This document shows positions 49,662 to 59,803 of a DNA stretch of 64,000 nucleotides, piece after piece. The notes under the pieces are model-generated. The model saw only the letters and a list, made by a program, of their open reading frames with translations, ran no database searches and was not told the DNA's origin. The stretch spans positions 62,001 to 126,000 of the forward strand of contig NZ_NXIA01000004.1 of assembly GCF_002412165.1 (NCBI RefSeq). The letters run 5' to 3'. The translations under genes and the position numbers were made by a program. Origin of the DNA: Curtobacterium sp. 'Ferrero' (GTDB taxonomy: Bacteria > Actinomycetota > Actinomycetes > Actinomycetales > Microbacteriaceae). Each line of letters begins with the position of its first letter. Position 1 is the first letter of the stretch.

Positions 49662-49679
49662 GGTTGTCCTGGTACAACC
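49662..49679. promoter_or_regulatory. MarR operator-like site A
   Basis: GGTTGT and ACAACC arms around CCTGGT; the inner 14 bp (TTGTCCTGGTACAA) match sites B1 and B2 before the ClC gene. It lies just before the DUF4396 start. Confidence 0.6.
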
Positions 49680-49722
49680 GATGAGCGTACGTGCCGGTCG
49701 CCCCGGTGTTCCCAGCCCGGCG

Positions 49723-51168
49723 TCACCCGCGCCGGCGACCGGATCCGACCGTGAAGATGCCGCCCGTCGTGACGCCCCGCTCGACCTCCTCGAGGGTCCG
49801 GCCCCGGCTCTCCGGCACGAACCGCCAGACGAAGAGCAGCGCGGCGAGGCCGACGACCCCGAAACCGAAGAACGTCCCGGTGATGCCCGCCGAGGCGACG
49901 ATCGACGGGAACGCCAATCCGAGGAACGCGTTCGCGGTCCACAGACAGAACACCGCGATGCCCATCCCGAGCGCTCGGACCTGGGTCGGGAAGATCTCGG
50001 AGAGGATCACCCACGTGGCGACGTTGAGGAACGTCTGCATCGACCCGACGAACGCCACCACCAGGAACAGGATCACCCAGGGACGAGCCGGGTTCCCGGG
50101 CTGCAGGGTCATCGACGCGATGCCGATCAGGAAGTGGCAGACGGTGGTGAGCGAGTAGCCGAGGATGAGCGTCGTGCGGCGGTTGATCCGCTCCATGTTC
50201 GCCAGCGCGACGACACCGCCCACGACCGCGATGATGCCGGGCGCGATGTTCACGATGAGGGCCACCGACTCCTTGAAGCCCGACTCGATGAGGACGACCT
50301 GCCCGTAGTACATGATCGAGTTGATCCCGGTGAGCTGCTGCGCGACACCGATGCCCGCGCCGATCACGACGATGCGGACGAGCCACTTGTTCCCGCGGAG
50401 CGCCCGCCAGCCACGCTCGTGTCGTGTCGGTGCCGACTCGTCGACGCGGACGATGTCCTCGAGCTCGGCGACGGCGCGTTCCCGCGAGCGGACCTGTTCG
50501 AGGACGGCGAGCGCCTCGTAGCGCCGCCCCTTCGAGGCCGACCACCGCGGGGACTCCGGGACCCGGAGCATCCCGACGAAGAGCGCCACGGCGGGCAGTG
50601 CGCAGACGGCGAGCATGACGCGCCAGACACCGTCGCCCTCGCCCCAGACGGTCCCGATGACGGCGTTGACGACGAAGGCGGCGAGCTGACCGATGACGAT
50701 CATGAGCTCGTTCCGACCCGACAGCGAGCCGCGGATCTCGTACGGGGCGAGTTCGGCGAGGAACACCGGGACGACGGTCGACGCGCCCCCGACCGCGAGC
50801 CCGAGCAGCACCCGTCCGACGACCATGACACCGAACGTCGGCGCGGCGACGCACGTCAGGGTGCCCACGAAGAAGGTCACGGCGAGCGCGATGATCGTGC
50901 GCCGTCGCCCCCACCCGTCGGAGATCCGACCGCCGACCACGGCGCCGACGGCGGCGCCGAACAGCAGGGAGCTGGTGACCACGCCCTCGGTCAGGGCCGT
51001 CAGACCGAGTTCGTCGGCCATCGGGCGGAGGGCGCCGTTGATGACCCCGGTGTCGTACCCGAAGAGCAGACCCCCGAAGGTGGCGACCAGGGCGAGGACG
51101 CCGAGCCGTCGGCGGTGCGGTCCCGTGCCGACCGGGGGCAGGGCTGCGTGCTGGGTGACGTCGACCAT
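49723..51168 (-). CDS. MFS sugar porter
   Basis: A 481-aa sugar transporter with 12 helices. Sugar-porter marks: GGLLFGYDTGVINGAL in helix 1, GRISDGWGRRRT in loop 2-3, RVLLGLAVGGASTVVPVFLAELAP, PESPRW after helix 6, QQLTGINSIMYY in helix 7 and PESRGRTLEEVE near the end. It probably imports a monosaccharide or inositol with protons. The first ATG (51168) gives the full first helix. Only 6 bp separate it from the hypothetical gene upstream on the same strand. Confidence 0.9.
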   Translation of the reverse strand: MVDVTQHAALPPVGTGPHRRRLGVLALVATFGGLLFGYDTGVINGALRPMADELGLTALTEGVVTSSLLFGAAVGAVVGGRISDGWGRRRTIIALAVTFFVGTLTCVAAPTFGVMVVGRVLLGLAVGGASTVVPVFLAELAPYEIRGSLSGRNELMIVIGQLAAFVVNAVIGTVWGEGDGVWRVMLAVCALPAVALFVGMLRVPESPRWSASKGRRYEALAVLEQVRSRERAVAELEDIVRVDESAPTRHERGWRALRGNKWLVRIVVIGAGIGVAQQLTGINSIMYYGQVVLIESGFKESVALIVNIAPGIIAVVGGVVALANMERINRRTTLILGYSLTTVCHFLIGIASMTLQPGNPARPWVILFLVVAFVGSMQTFLNVATWVILSEIFPTQVRALGMGIAVFCLWTANAFLGLAFPSIVASAGITGTFFGFGVVGLAALLFVWRFVPESRGRTLEEVERGVTTGGIFTVGSGRRRG

Positions 51169-51174
51169 GCGCCG

Positions 51175-51672
51175 TCAGGACTCCGAGGGCGACACATCGC
51201 CGAGGACGTCACCCAGGCTCGACATGCCCGCGCCGTGCTCGGTGGTGCGGCGCACGGTCCGACGAGCTGCTGCGCTCGCCGCGCCGGCGAGCGCCGGGTT
51301 CCGTCGCGCGGCGTCGGCGACCCGACCGGCGTGCCCCGCGGTGGAGAGCAGGACGTTGGCGAACGCCCGCGTCGCGCCGGCGTCGGGCACGCCGGCGATC
51401 GACCACGCGGAACGGACCTGCTCGTCGGGTGTGACGCCCCGCCGGGTGCCCATGCGGTGCCAGTCGGAGAGCGCACCCTCGGTCCGTTCCGCGGCACGGT
51501 CCGACTCGGCCGCCCGTCGCCGCGCGGCGTCACGCACCGCGTCGTCGGCGAGTGCGTCCCGGGCCGCGACCGACTCCGCTCGGGCACGGGCGTCGGCGTC
51601 GTCGCCGCCGGACTCGGCGATCCGGGCGGCGTGGGCGGCAGCGGCGGCAGCGAGGATCTCGGAACGGTCCAT
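51175..51672 (-). CDS. Hypothetical Ala/Arg-rich protein
   Basis: I do not recognise it. The 165 residues are mostly helical and Ala/Arg/Asp-rich, with no signal peptide or membrane helix. The only distinctive part is TPDEQVRSAWSIAGVPDAGATRAFANVLLSTAGHAGRVADAARR in the middle. It lies 6 bp before the sugar porter and is probably co-transcribed with it. GTG 51702 is an alternative start adding 10 residues; GGAGG sits only 1 nt before the ATG used here, which leaves the start uncertain. Confidence 0.55.
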   Translation of the reverse strand: MDRSEILAAAAAAHAARIAESGGDDADARARAESVAARDALADDAVRDAARRRAAESDRAAERTEGALSDWHRMGTRRGVTPDEQVRSAWSIAGVPDAGATRAFANVLLSTAGHAGRVADAARRNPALAGAASAAARRTVRRTTEHGAGMSSLGDVLGDVSPSES

Positions 51673-51801
51673 GCCTCCGACGGTACCGCGGGCGGACGAC
51701 ACGCACGTCCACCGCGGACCCGACTCGACGGGCGCGGACGACGCCTACCCGATTCGCGCTCACTTCCCGGTCCGGATAGCATCGCCGCCGGAGGGGGAAC
51801 C

Positions 51802-52719
51802 ATGCGGAAGAGTGCACGTGTCGTGGCCGTTGTCGGCCTGGTGGCGGTCGCCGCTCCCCTGGCCGGGTGCTCCTGGTTCAGCGGTCCCGACGAGCTCCCC
51901 GCCCCCACGCGTTCGGCTGCGCGTGACACACCGACACCGAGCCCGACGGCCGACGCCGAGGCGGACGCCTCCTCCGACGAGGACCTGCTGGAGGAGTCGG
52001 CCCACCCGCGGACACCGACCCCGGAGCCCACGGAGGCCGCCGCTCCCGCGCCCGTCCTCAGCACGATCGCCGCGGGGACCGCCGTGGCGCAGGGCGACGT
52101 CGCCTCACCGAAGGGCAGCGTGCACTTCCACTACCGGATGGTGGCCGACGGGGACGGCACGTTCTCCGCGCAGTTCTCCGGGTTCACCTCCACGCTCCCG
52201 GTGCCGGTGTCCGTCTCGCTGTTCGAGAAGCCGCGACGGGTCGGTGACGGGCTGACCTACCCCGGCGTCGGCGACCACCAGCTCGGTGGTGCGACCGGCG
52301 CTCCGGGCACCTCGGTCACCGTGCCGCTCGACGGGTCCGGCGTCGACCCGTCGGCGCTCACCACCCTCGTGACCTACTCGTCGGCCGGTCCGGAGGCCCA
52401 GGTCCCGCTCGAGCTCGGCCCCGGCAAGGTGCTGGCGGTCGACACGGTCCGCTGGTCGATCCCGGCGAGGACCACGAACGTGCACCCGGTGGACGGCGGG
52501 GCCCGTGCGAACGCGTCGGGTCCGGTGACCGCGACGACGGCGTCCGGGGCCCCGAAGTCGTACCGGGTCGCGCCCGACGACCTGATCGGCGACGTCGCCG
52601 CCCGCTTCGGGATCAGTGTCCGGGCCCTGGTGTGGCTCAACGAGGGCGTGCAGGTCTTCGGCGACGACCAGTACCTCTACCGCGACACGACGCTGAACCT
52701 CGACCCGCTCAGCCGCTGA
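51802..52719 (+). CDS. LysM-domain lipoprotein
   Basis: A 305-aa exported lipoprotein. The signal peptide ends in the lipobox L20-A-G-C23, so the mature protein is lipid-anchored on the outer face of the membrane. A Thr/Pro/Ala/Asp-rich linker (about 30-85) is followed by a beta-rich domain of unknown type and a C-terminal LysM-like domain (SYRVAPDDLIGDVAARFGISVRALVWLNEG), which should bind peptidoglycan. GGAGGGGG precedes the ATG, and TAGCAT at 51777-51782 is a likely -10 box. A 21-bp-stem terminator follows. Confidence 0.82.
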   Translation: MRKSARVVAVVGLVAVAAPLAGCSWFSGPDELPAPTRSAARDTPTPSPTADAEADASSDEDLLEESAHPRTPTPEPTEAAAPAPVLSTIAAGTAVAQGDVASPKGSVHFHYRMVADGDGTFSAQFSGFTSTLPVPVSVSLFEKPRRVGDGLTYPGVGDHQLGGATGAPGTSVTVPLDGSGVDPSALTTLVTYSSAGPEAQVPLELGPGKVLAVDTVRWSIPARTTNVHPVDGGARANASGPVTATTASGAPKSYRVAPDDLIGDVAARFGISVRALVWLNEGVQVFGDDQYLYRDTTLNLDPLSR

Positions 52720-52756
52720 CCGTCCGCGCCGGACGTCCGGTCGGGCGTCCGCAGAT

Positions 52757-52804
52757 GACGGACGGGAGGCCCGTGGCCGCGCAGCCACGGGCCTCCCGTC
52801 CGTC
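52757..52804. terminator. GACGGGAGGC-family terminator with 21-bp stem
   Basis: Perfect arms 52757-52777 and 52784-52804 (starting GACGGACGGGAGGC) around a 6-nt loop, between the convergent LysM lipoprotein and pgi genes. Confidence 0.85.
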
Positions 52805-52817
52805 TCGTGGTCGCGGG

Positions 52818-54524
52818 TTACCCCCGCAGCTCGAGGTACTTCGCGATGAGCGCCTTGGTCGAGGAGTCCTGCTCGTCGAGGACGGCCTGGTCGCCCTCGA
52901 CGGCGGGCGTGACCTGCAGCGCCAGCTGCTTGCCGAGCTCCACGCCCCACTGGTCGAACGAGTCGATGCCCCAGATCGTGCCCTCGGTGAAGACGATGTG
53001 CTCGTACAGCGCGATGAGCTGTCCGAGCACGCTCGGCGAGAGCTCCGGCGCGAGGATCGACGCCGTCGGCTTGTTGCCCGGGAACGTGCGCGCCGCCACG
53101 ATCCCCTCGTCCGTCGTGCCCTCGGCCCGGACCTCCTCCGCGGTCTTGCCGAACGCGAGCGCCTTCGTCTGCGCGAAGAAGTTCGCGAGGAACAGCGTGT
53201 GCACGTCGGTGCCGGGCTGCACGCCCTTGCCGTCGCCCGTCTCGTCGGTCAGCGGTCGCGGCGGGTTCGCGATGGTGATGAAGTCCGCCGGGATGAGGTT
53301 CGTGCCCTGGTGGATGAGCTGGTAGAACGCGTGCTGGCCGTTCGTGCCCGGCTCACCCCAGAAGACCTCGCCGGTCGAGGTCGTGACGGGGCTGCCGTCC
53401 CAGCGGACCCGCTTGCCGTTCGACTCCATCGTGAGCTGCTGCAGGTAGGCGGGGAAGCGGTGCAGGTACTGCGTGTACGGCAGCACCGCGTGGCTCTGCG
53501 CGCCGAGGAAGTTCGAGTACCAGACGTTGAGCAGCCCCATGAGGACCGGCACGTTCCGCTCGAGCGGCGTTGTGCGGACGTGCTCGTCGATCGCGTGGAA
53601 CCCGGCGAGGAACTGCTCCCAGTTCTCCTGACCGATCGCGACGACGACCGCGGTGCCGATGGCGGAGTCGACCGAGTACCGGCCGCCCACCCAGTCCCAG
53701 AAGCCGAAGGCGTTCTCGGGGTCGATGCCGAAGGCGGCCACCTTGTCGAGCGCGGTGGACACGGCGACGAAGTGCTTCGCGACCGCGTTCGCCTTGTCCT
53801 CGTCGGAGGCGTCGGCGAGCCCCAGGCGCTCCCAGAGCCACTGGCGGGCGAGACGCGCGTTGGTGAGGGTCTCGAGGGTGCCGAAGGTCTTCGACGCGAC
53901 GATGAAGAGCGTGGTCTCGGGGTCGAGGTCGGCGGTCTTCTCGTAGATGTCGGCCGGGTCGATGTTCGAGACGAACCGGGCTTCGAGGCCCGGCTGCACG
54001 TACGGCTTGAGCGCCTCGTACACCATGACCGGGCCGAGGTCGGAGCCACCGATGCCGATGTTCACGACGGTCTCGATGCGCTTGCCGGTGACGCCGGTCC
54101 ACGATCCGTCGCGCACCTGCGACGCGAACGCGTACACCTTGTCGAGCGTCGCGTGCACGTCGGCGTCGACGTCCTGTCCGTCGACGACGAGCGCCGGCGA
54201 GGCACCCTTCGGGCGACGGAGGGCGGTGTGGAGGACGGCGCGGTCCTCGGTCACGTTGATGTGCTCGCCGGCCAGCATGGACCGGAAGCGCTCGGCGACC
54301 CCGGTGGCCTCCGCCACCTGGAGGAGGTCGGCGAGGATCTCGTCGGTGACGAGGCCCTTCGACAGGTCGACGGTGAGGTCCGCGGCCTGGAAGGTGTACC
54401 GCTCGGCACGCCCGGGGTCGCTGTCGAACCACCCTCGCAGGTCCGGGGTGAAGCCGTCGGCGATGGCGGCGAGCTTCTTCCAGCCTTCGGTCGATGTGGG
54501 GTCGACGGGAGCGGATTCGGTCAC
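52818..54524 (-). CDS. pgi: Glucose-6-phosphate isomerase
   Basis: A 568-aa isomerase interconverting glucose 6-phosphate and fructose 6-phosphate in glycolysis and gluconeogenesis. Family marks: [38 protein letters not shown], the signature [18 protein letters not shown], and [19 protein letters not shown] with the catalytic Glu and His. GTG 54522-54524 is chosen because AGGAGG lies just upstream. Length fits the long bacterial/eukaryotic type (about 550). A TACGCT -10-like box is about 75 bp upstream. Confidence 0.96.
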   Translation of the reverse strand: MTESAPVDPTSTEGWKKLAAIADGFTPDLRGWFDSDPGRAERYTFQAADLTVDLSKGLVTDEILADLLQVAEATGVAERFRSMLAGEHINVTEDRAVLHTALRRPKGASPALVVDGQDVDADVHATLDKVYAFASQVRDGSWTGVTGKRIETVVNIGIGGSDLGPVMVYEALKPYVQPGLEARFVSNIDPADIYEKTADLDPETTLFIVASKTFGTLETLTNARLARQWLWERLGLADASDEDKANAVAKHFVAVSTALDKVAAFGIDPENAFGFWDWVGGRYSVDSAIGTAVVVAIGQENWEQFLAGFHAIDEHVRTTPLERNVPVLMGLLNVWYSNFLGAQSHAVLPYTQYLHRFPAYLQQLTMESNGKRVRWDGSPVTTSTGEVFWGEPGTNGQHAFYQLIHQGTNLIPADFITIANPPRPLTDETGDGKGVQPGTDVHTLFLANFFAQTKALAFGKTAEEVRAEGTTDEGIVAARTFPGNKPTASILAPELSPSVLGQLIALYEHIVFTEGTIWGIDSFDQWGVELGKQLALQVTPAVEGDQAVLDEQDSSTKALIAKYLELRG

Positions 54525-54596
54525 GAGGGGTCCTCCTGGATCACGTGGGAACACGGCCCGCGGGTCACCGCGTCGCTGCGTCGCGGACCAGGTTCG

Positions 54597-54602
54597 AGCG
54601 TA
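54597..54602 (-). promoter_or_regulatory. Probable -10 box of pgi
   Basis: TACGCT on the minus strand, the same hexamer as in several leaderless promoters here, but followed by a leader of about 65 nt with a ribosome site. Confidence 0.35.
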
Positions 54603-54660
54603 GTGCCGCGGGCGTGGACGCGCGCACATGCGACGTCTGCTGTGGACGGACACCGCGAGC

Positions 54661-54750
54661 GCCGGTCCTGTGGAGGACCGGCCGCGCGGAGCGGACGGGA
54701 GGCCCGTGCGACGCGACCCGCGTCGGTCACGCGAGCCGCGCCTCCCGTCC
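54661..54750 (-). terminator. Double hairpin after copA
   Basis: GCCGGTCCT-GTGG-AGGACCGGC (54661-54682) beside a GGACGGGAGGC/GCCTCCCGTCC stem (54693-54703 with 54740-54750) that holds an inner CGACGCG/CGCGTCG hairpin. No gene is seen in the 252-bp gap. Confidence 0.65.
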
Positions 54751-54776
54751 GGGTCCGCGCGCACGCGCGCCGCCGG

Positions 54777-57020
54777 TCAGCCGGCGCGGAAGCGGCGCAG
54801 CCGCAGGCTGTTCGTGACGACGAACACCGAGGAGAACGCCATCGCCGCCCCCGCCAGCACGGGGTTCAGCAGGCCGGCCATCGCCAGCGGGATCGCCGCC
54901 ACGTTGTACGCGAACGCCCAGAACAGGTTCCCCTTGATCGTCCGGAGCGTCGCCCGGGACAGCCGGACCGCGTCCGCGACGACGGGGAGCCGGCCGCTGA
55001 CGACGGTGACGTCGCTCGCTGCGATGGCGGCGTCGGTGCCACCGCCCATCGCGATCCCGAGGTCGGCGGCGGCGAGCGCGGCGGCGTCGTTGACCCCGTC
55101 ACCGACCATCGCGACGACGTGTCCGTCCTGCTGGAGCCCTCGCACCGCCTCGAGCTTCGACGCCGGGGTCGCCCCGGCGTGCACCTCGTCGATCCCGACC
55201 GCCGCGGCCACCGCTCGTGCGGCGCCCTCGTTGTCACCCGTCAGGAGCACCGGTCGGAGTCCGAGCCGCCGGAACCGGCCGACCGCGTCGGCGGAGTCGT
55301 CCTTGACGGTGTCGCCGACGACGACCACGCCGATCGCCTCGCCGTCGCGGGCGACCACCACGGCGGTGCCGCCCGCTGCCTCGGCGCGCGCGACGGCGTC
55401 CTCGACGGCGTCCGGGACCGCGACCGCCCACGATCCGCGCAGCCACGACAGCGAGCCCACGGACACCGCGGCTCCGTCGACGACGGCCTGGACCCCGCCG
55501 CCGGCGGTCGCCGAGAAGTCCGTCGCCGCCGGCAGGCCGAGGCCGCGCTCCCTTGCGGCGGTGACGACCGCTCGGCCGACGGGGTGCTCGGAGCCCTCCT
55601 CGACGGCTGCGGCGAGCGCGAGGACCGTGTCGTCGGACCAGGCCCCCGCCGACGTCACCCGGCGCAGCGTCATGCGACCGGTGGTGACCGTGCCGGTCTT
55701 GTCGAGGACGATCGTGTCGACGGTCCTGGTGCGTTCGAGCACCTCGGGGCCGCCGATCAGGATGCCGAGCTGGGACCCGCGGCCGGTGCCGACGAGGAGC
55801 GCGGTGGGGGTCGCGAGGCCCAGCGCGCACGGGCAGGCGATGATGAGCGTGGCCACGGCCGCGGTGAAGGCGGCCGTGACCGAGCCGTCGAGCACGAGCC
55901 AACCGACGAAGGCGAGCACGGCCAGCCCGATCACGACCGGGACGAACACGCCGGAGACCCGGTCGGCCAGCCGCTGCACGTCGGCCTTGCCGGTCTGCGC
56001 CTCCTCGACGAGTCGCCCCATCCGGGCGAGCTCGGTCTCGGCGCCGACCGCCGTGACGGCCACCTCGAGCCGACCGCCGACGTTGACGGTCGCCCCGGTG
56101 ACGTGGTCGCCGGGGCGGACCTCCACCGGGACGGACTCCCCCGTGAGCATGCTGCGGTCGACGGCCGACGAGCCCCCGCGGACCACACCGTCGCTCGGGA
56201 TGCGCTCACCGGGACGGACCACCACGACGTCGCCGACGACCAGGGACGACACCGGCACCCGGACCTCGGTCGCGCCTCGGACCACCGACGCGTCCTTCGC
56301 GCCCAGCTCGAGCAGGGCTCGGAGTGCGGCGCCGGACTCCCGCTTCGCACGGGCCTCGAGGTACCGGCCGGCGAGGACGAACACGGTGACCGCGGACGCG
56401 ACCTCGAGGTACAGCTCCGCGCCCTCCGGGTCGGTCGCGAACCACGAGAAGGTCATGTGCATGCCCCGCTCCCCCGCGTCGCCGAGGAACAGCGCGTACA
56501 GGGACCACCCGAACGCGGCGAGGACCCCGACGCTCACGAGGGTGTCCATCGTCGCAGCGCCGTGCCGGGCGTTGACCCACGCGGCGCGGTGGAAGGGCAG
56601 CGCGCCCCACACGGCGACCGGTGCCGCGAGCGCCAGTGCCGCCCACTGCCAGTCCGGGAACTGCAGCGGGGGCACCATGGACAGGACGACGACCGGGAGC
56701 GCCAGCACCGCGGACACGAGCAGCCGACGGCGGAGCAGCGTGGCGGCGTCGTCAGCGACGACCGTCGCGGGCTCGGGCGTCGGCACGCTCGCGCCGTAGC
56801 CCGCCGCCTCGACCGTCGCGATGAGCCGGTCGACGTCGACCACGTCGTCGGCTGCTGCCTCGTCACCGGCTGCACCCTCGGGGCGGACGACGACGTGGGC
56901 CTTCTCGGTGGCGTAGTTCACCGTCGCTGTGACGCCCGGCAGCTTGCCGAGCTTCCGTTCGATGCGGTTCGCGCACGAGGCGCACGTCATGCCCGTGATG
57001 TCGAGCTCGACGTCGCTCAC
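54777..57020 (-). CDS. copA: Copper-translocating P1B-type ATPase
   Basis: A 747-aa heavy-metal ATPase that exports Cu(I) from the cytoplasm. An N-terminal HMA domain has M-T-C13-A-S-C16. Then follow eight membrane helices with the C396-P-C398 metal gate, the TGES actuator loop (293-296), phosphorylation D440-K-T-G-T, SEHPVG and the hinge TGDNEG with GDGVND. All catalytic motifs are intact. The GTG start overlaps the copZ stop by 4 bp, and csoR lies upstream, which supports copper over other metals. Confidence 0.95.
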   Translation of the reverse strand: MSDVELDITGMTCASCANRIERKLGKLPGVTATVNYATEKAHVVVRPEGAAGDEAAADDVVDVDRLIATVEAAGYGASVPTPEPATVVADDAATLLRRRLLVSAVLALPVVVLSMVPPLQFPDWQWAALALAAPVAVWGALPFHRAAWVNARHGAATMDTLVSVGVLAAFGWSLYALFLGDAGERGMHMTFSWFATDPEGAELYLEVASAVTVFVLAGRYLEARAKRESGAALRALLELGAKDASVVRGATEVRVPVSSLVVGDVVVVRPGERIPSDGVVRGGSSAVDRSMLTGESVPVEVRPGDHVTGATVNVGGRLEVAVTAVGAETELARMGRLVEEAQTGKADVQRLADRVSGVFVPVVIGLAVLAFVGWLVLDGSVTAAFTAAVATLIIACPCALGLATPTALLVGTGRGSQLGILIGGPEVLERTRTVDTIVLDKTGTVTTGRMTLRRVTSAGAWSDDTVLALAAAVEEGSEHPVGRAVVTAARERGLGLPAATDFSATAGGGVQAVVDGAAVSVGSLSWLRGSWAVAVPDAVEDAVARAEAAGGTAVVVARDGEAIGVVVVGDTVKDDSADAVGRFRRLGLRPVLLTGDNEGAARAVAAAVGIDEVHAGATPASKLEAVRGLQQDGHVVAMVGDGVNDAAALAAADLGIAMGGGTDAAIAASDVTVVSGRLPVVADAVRLSRATLRTIKGNLFWAFAYNVAAIPLAMAGLLNPVLAGAAMAFSSVFVVTNSLRLRRFRAG

Positions 57021-57235
57021 GACCGCACGACCTCGTACCCCGCCTCGGCGACCGCGTCGCGCAGCGTGTCGGGGTCGACCGGGGCGTCCGACGTGACGGT
57101 GACGGACGACGAGCCGCCCGGGACGAGGTCGACCTGCACGTCCTGCACGCCGGCAACCTCCGACAGTTCCTCGGTCACGCTCATCACGCAGTGCTCGCAG
57201 GTCATCCCGGTGACGAGCAGGGTCTCGGTGGTCAT
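57017..57235 (-). CDS. copZ: Copper chaperone CopZ (HMA domain)
   Basis: A 72-aa single heavy-metal-associated domain with the metal motif M-T-C13-E-H-C16, which carries Cu(I) to the ATPase. GGAAGGA lies 6 nt before the ATG at 57233-57235. It overlaps copA by 4 bp. Its start is 62 bp from the csoR stop on the same strand, so csoR-copZ-copA may be one operon or copZ may have its own promoter. Confidence 0.93.
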   Translation of the reverse strand: MTTETLLVTGMTCEHCVMSVTEELSEVAGVQDVQVDLVPGGSSSVTVTSDAPVDPDTLRDAVAEAGYEVVRS

Positions 57236-57297
57236 GGTCGGTCCTTCCGTTGGGTCTGAACGGGTATGGGTATGTGCGGGCACCGCGGACGCGGCGT

Positions 57298-57600
57298 TCA
57301 GGAGCGGACGAGGCGCGCGATCGCGTCGCTCGCCTCGCGGATCTTCTCGTCGGCGGCGTCACCGCCGGCACCGACGGCCTCGGCGACGCAGTGCTTGAGG
57401 TGGTCCTCGAGCAGCGAGAGCGCGACGCGCTCCAGTGCGCGGTCGGCCGCGGAGATCTGGGTGAGCACGTCGATGCAGTAGGTCTCGTCCTCGACCATGC
57501 GCGCGATGCCGCGCACCTGGCCCTCGACGCGGCGCAGCCGCTTGAGCAGGTCGTCCTTGTCGCCGATGTACCCGACGTGCGCGTGCGTGTCGTCGTGCAT
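57298..57600 (-). CDS. csoR: Copper-sensing repressor CsoR
   Basis: A 100-aa all-helical repressor of the CsoR/RcnR family (DUF156). The Cu(I) site C42-x24-H67-x3-C71 (YCIDVLTQ and DHLKHC) matches CsoR. Copper binding releases the DNA and switches on efflux. ATG 57598-57600 gives the usual length. A CsoR box with GGGTACC/GGGGTA halves lies 24 bp upstream. Confidence 0.94.
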   Translation of the reverse strand: MHDDTHAHVGYIGDKDDLLKRLRRVEGQVRGIARMVEDETYCIDVLTQISAADRALERVALSLLEDHLKHCVAEAVGAGGDAADEKIREASDAIARLVRS

Positions 57601-57623
57601 GTCCACCTCCACCCTCGCCAACA

Positions 57624-57645
57624 GGGTACCCCCCTGGGGTATTCC
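57624..57645. promoter_or_regulatory. CsoR operator
   Basis: A G-tract/C-tract pseudo-palindrome, TACCCCCCTGGGGTA within 57624-57645, like known CsoR boxes. It lies just before csoR, so the copper operon should be autoregulated. Confidence 0.75.
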
Positions 57646-57784
57646 GGTCCGGTGGGCCCGCTGTCCGGAGAGGAGGCCCGGGGCCGCGTCGCGCAGTCCG
57701 GCTCGCGTTGCGCGGGCGCACCTCGCACGGTCCACCTCCGGCACTTCCGCCACCCGCGCGATCCGGACACGGTAGGAACGGACC

Positions 57785-58966
57785 ATGAGCACGTCGTCCG
57801 CCAACGGGTTCCGCAAGGAACGCTTCACCCACGACGACGGTTCCGACTACGCGTCCATCTTCCGGTCGCAGTACGGCGGTCGTGACTACGCCTCCGAGAC
57901 GTACGCCACCGACGACGCCCGCTACGAGTACACGGTGGTGGGCGACGACGACCTGACGCTGCGGACCATGCGTGCCGTCGGAGGTCGGCGAGGCGGGACG
58001 ATCGGCCCGCGCGACGACCACGTGGTGTTCTGGCTGACGCAGGGCACGCTCGAGATGCACTTCCCCGACCGCACCCGCACGGTGGTGCCCGGCACGCCCT
58101 ACGTCGCGTCGGCGTCGGAGTCCTACCGGTTCGAGTCGTCGGACACCGTCTACAACGGGATCCACGTCTCCGACGCCTTCCTCCGCACCGTCGGGCGCCA
58201 GCTCGGGTTCCGGCTGCCCGAGGGACCGCTGCTCTTCGACCAGCAGGACGAGGTGATCGCCCGACGGGAGCCGCTCCGACGGATGATCGCCGACCTCCGG
58301 TGCTCGCTGCTCGACGAGCGGGTCACCGGGGCGATGCGCAGTGCACTGAACCGACGGCTCGCGACCGTGGTGCTCGACACGTTCCCCCTCCGCGACCGGG
58401 GCGACGACGTCCCGGTCGCCAACCGGCTCCGCGACGCCGTCCGGTTCGTCGAGCAGCACGCCGCGGAGCGCCCGTCGGTGCCGGACATCGCCGCCGCGGC
58501 GGGACTCAGCGAACGAGGACTGCACGAGGTGTTCGCCCGCACGTTCGACACGACTCCTCGCCGGTTCCTGCGCGACCACCGCCTCGACCGGGTGCGCGAC
58601 GAGCTCCTGCAGGGCGACGACCCCACCGTCTCGGCCGTCGCCGCGCGGTGGGGGTTCACGAACGCGGGTCGCTTCGCGCGCGACTACCGGGACCGCTTCC
58701 GCGAGGACCCCGTCACGACGCTGCGGTCCCGGGCGAACGGGCGGGTCCGGGCAGCCGTGGCGTTCATCGAGGCCAACGCTGACGCCGACCTGTCGCTGGT
58801 CACGATCGCCGCCGCTGCGGGCGTGCGGCCACGGCGCCTGCAGCAGCTGTTCCGCGAGGCGCACGACACGACCCCGATGGCGTTCGTCGCGCTCGTCCGG
58901 GCGCGCCGGGACCGCACCGCGGCGTCCGCGTCCCCCGCGCTCGCCGGTACGACCGTCACAGCCTGA
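57785..58966 (+). CDS. AraC-family regulator with an extra half DNA-binding domain
   Basis: A 393-aa regulator. Residues about 55-130 form an AraC-binding-like sensor region, 216-312 a complete two-helix-turn-helix AraC domain ([40 protein letters not shown], then [24 protein letters not shown]), and 319-375 a second copy of only its first half ([44 protein letters not shown]). The extra half is unusual. TAGGAA at 57773-57778 is 6 nt before the ATG. It is divergent from csoR but its target is not evident; a stress role near the Asp23 cluster is possible. Confidence 0.8.
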   Translation: MSTSSANGFRKERFTHDDGSDYASIFRSQYGGRDYASETYATDDARYEYTVVGDDDLTLRTMRAVGGRRGGTIGPRDDHVVFWLTQGTLEMHFPDRTRTVVPGTPYVASASESYRFESSDTVYNGIHVSDAFLRTVGRQLGFRLPEGPLLFDQQDEVIARREPLRRMIADLRCSLLDERVTGAMRSALNRRLATVVLDTFPLRDRGDDVPVANRLRDAVRFVEQHAAERPSVPDIAAAAGLSERGLHEVFARTFDTTPRRFLRDHRLDRVRDELLQGDDPTVSAVAARWGFTNAGRFARDYRDRFREDPVTTLRSRANGRVRAAVAFIEANADADLSLVTIAAAAGVRPRRLQQLFREAHDTTPMAFVALVRARRDRTAASASPALAGTTVTA

Positions 58967-59166
58967 CGAGGCGCACGGAGCCGGACGTTTCCCGCAATCC
59001 ACTCCTGGGGGACAGCTCCGGGGTACACGATCCCGCCCGGTATCCCGTCCGTCCCTGGGAGTGGCCTGACTCCTCTCAGCCGGACGTGACGAGTTTCGGA
59101 AGCGCCCCGTCTCATCCGTGAACAGCAACCGCTGGGAACGCCCGGCGGGACACGAAAGGAGCAACC
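58967..59166 (+). promoter_or_regulatory. Upstream region of the Asp23 cluster
   Basis: 200 bp without a gene. It holds an inverted repeat, CCACTCCTGGG and CCCTGGGAGTGG, and a GTTT at 58986 with G-runs about 16 bp later, which might be a stress-sigma promoter. AAAGGAG precedes the first Asp23 start. Confidence 0.35.
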
Positions 59167-59619
59167 ATGGCTGACACCACGACCAACCCCACCACGTCCG
59201 CGGCTCCGCGCACGGGTGCCGCCCACACCACCAGCACCGCCGGCAAGACCACCATCGACGACACCGTCGTCGAGAAGGTCGCCGGCATCGCCGCCCGCGA
59301 GGTCAACGGCGTGCACTCGCTCGGCTCCGGCGCCGCCCGTGCCATCGGCGCGATCCGCGACGCCATCGGCCAGCGCGACCACGGCCAGGGCGTCAAGGTC
59401 GAGGTCGGCGAGAAGCAGGTCGCAGCCGACATCGTGATCGTCGCCGAGTACCCCGTCGCCCTGCAGCAGGTCGCCGACGGCGTCCGCGGCAGCGTGTCCC
59501 GCGCCCTCGAGCAGATCGTCGGCATGGAGGTCGCCGAGGTCAACGTCACCATCCAGGACGTCCACATCCCGGGTGACGACGACAACGACGACGACAAGAA
59601 GGAGTCCCGCGTTGAGTAA
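59167..59619 (+). CDS. Asp23/Gls24 family envelope stress protein
   Basis: A 150-aa Asp23 protein; members coat the inner membrane face during alkaline or envelope stress. The family core is TTIDDTVVEKVAGIAAREVNGVHSLGSGAARAIG, then QVAADIVIVAEYPVALQQVADGVRGSVSRALEQIVGMEVAEVNVTIQDVHI. A Thr/Ala-rich head and an acidic Asp/Lys tail flank it. It is the first gene of a cluster with DUF2273-like, Asp23-like and membrane-anchor proteins, matching the Asp23-AmaP arrangement of Gram-positives. Confidence 0.92.
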   Translation: MADTTTNPTTSAAPRTGAAHTTSTAGKTTIDDTVVEKVAGIAAREVNGVHSLGSGAARAIGAIRDAIGQRDHGQGVKVEVGEKQVAADIVIVAEYPVALQQVADGVRGSVSRALEQIVGMEVAEVNVTIQDVHIPGDDDNDDDKKESRVE

Positions 59620-59803
59620 CACCATGATCGGCGCCCTGATCGGCGCCATCCTCGCCGTCGTCGCACTGCAGTTCGGCTTCTGGGGATTCGTGCTGGTGAT
59701 CGTGTTCGGAGCGATCGGCGCCCTCGTGGCGGCGCTCTCCACCGGCAAGATCGACCGGAACGCCCTGGCCGACGTGCTGACCGGACGTCGGAGCTCCCGG
59801 TGA
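59612..59803 (+). CDS. DUF2273-like small membrane protein
   Basis: A 63-aa protein with two hydrophobic helices joined by a short turn (MIGALIGAILAVVALQFGFWGFVLVIVFGAIGALVAAL), typical of the small DUF2273 partners of Asp23. TTG 59612 is chosen because GGAG precedes it; it overlaps the Asp23 stop by 8 bp. ATG 59624 is an alternative. It likely helps to anchor Asp23. Confidence 0.75.
   Translation: MSNTMIGALIGAILAVVALQFGFWGFVLVIVFGAIGALVAALSTGKIDRNALADVLTGRRSSR

Noticed and set aside
49486..51801. A long in-frame extension before the LysM lipoprotein start.
   Set aside because: It is antisense to the DUF4396, sugar porter and hypothetical genes; the signal peptide with lipobox begins at 51802 after a good ribosome site.
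58986..59010. A stress-sigma promoter before the Asp23 cluster.
   Set aside because: GTTT is present, but the -10 part is only a G-run, not a clear GGGTA(C/T) at the right spacing, so it was mentioned only as a possibility.
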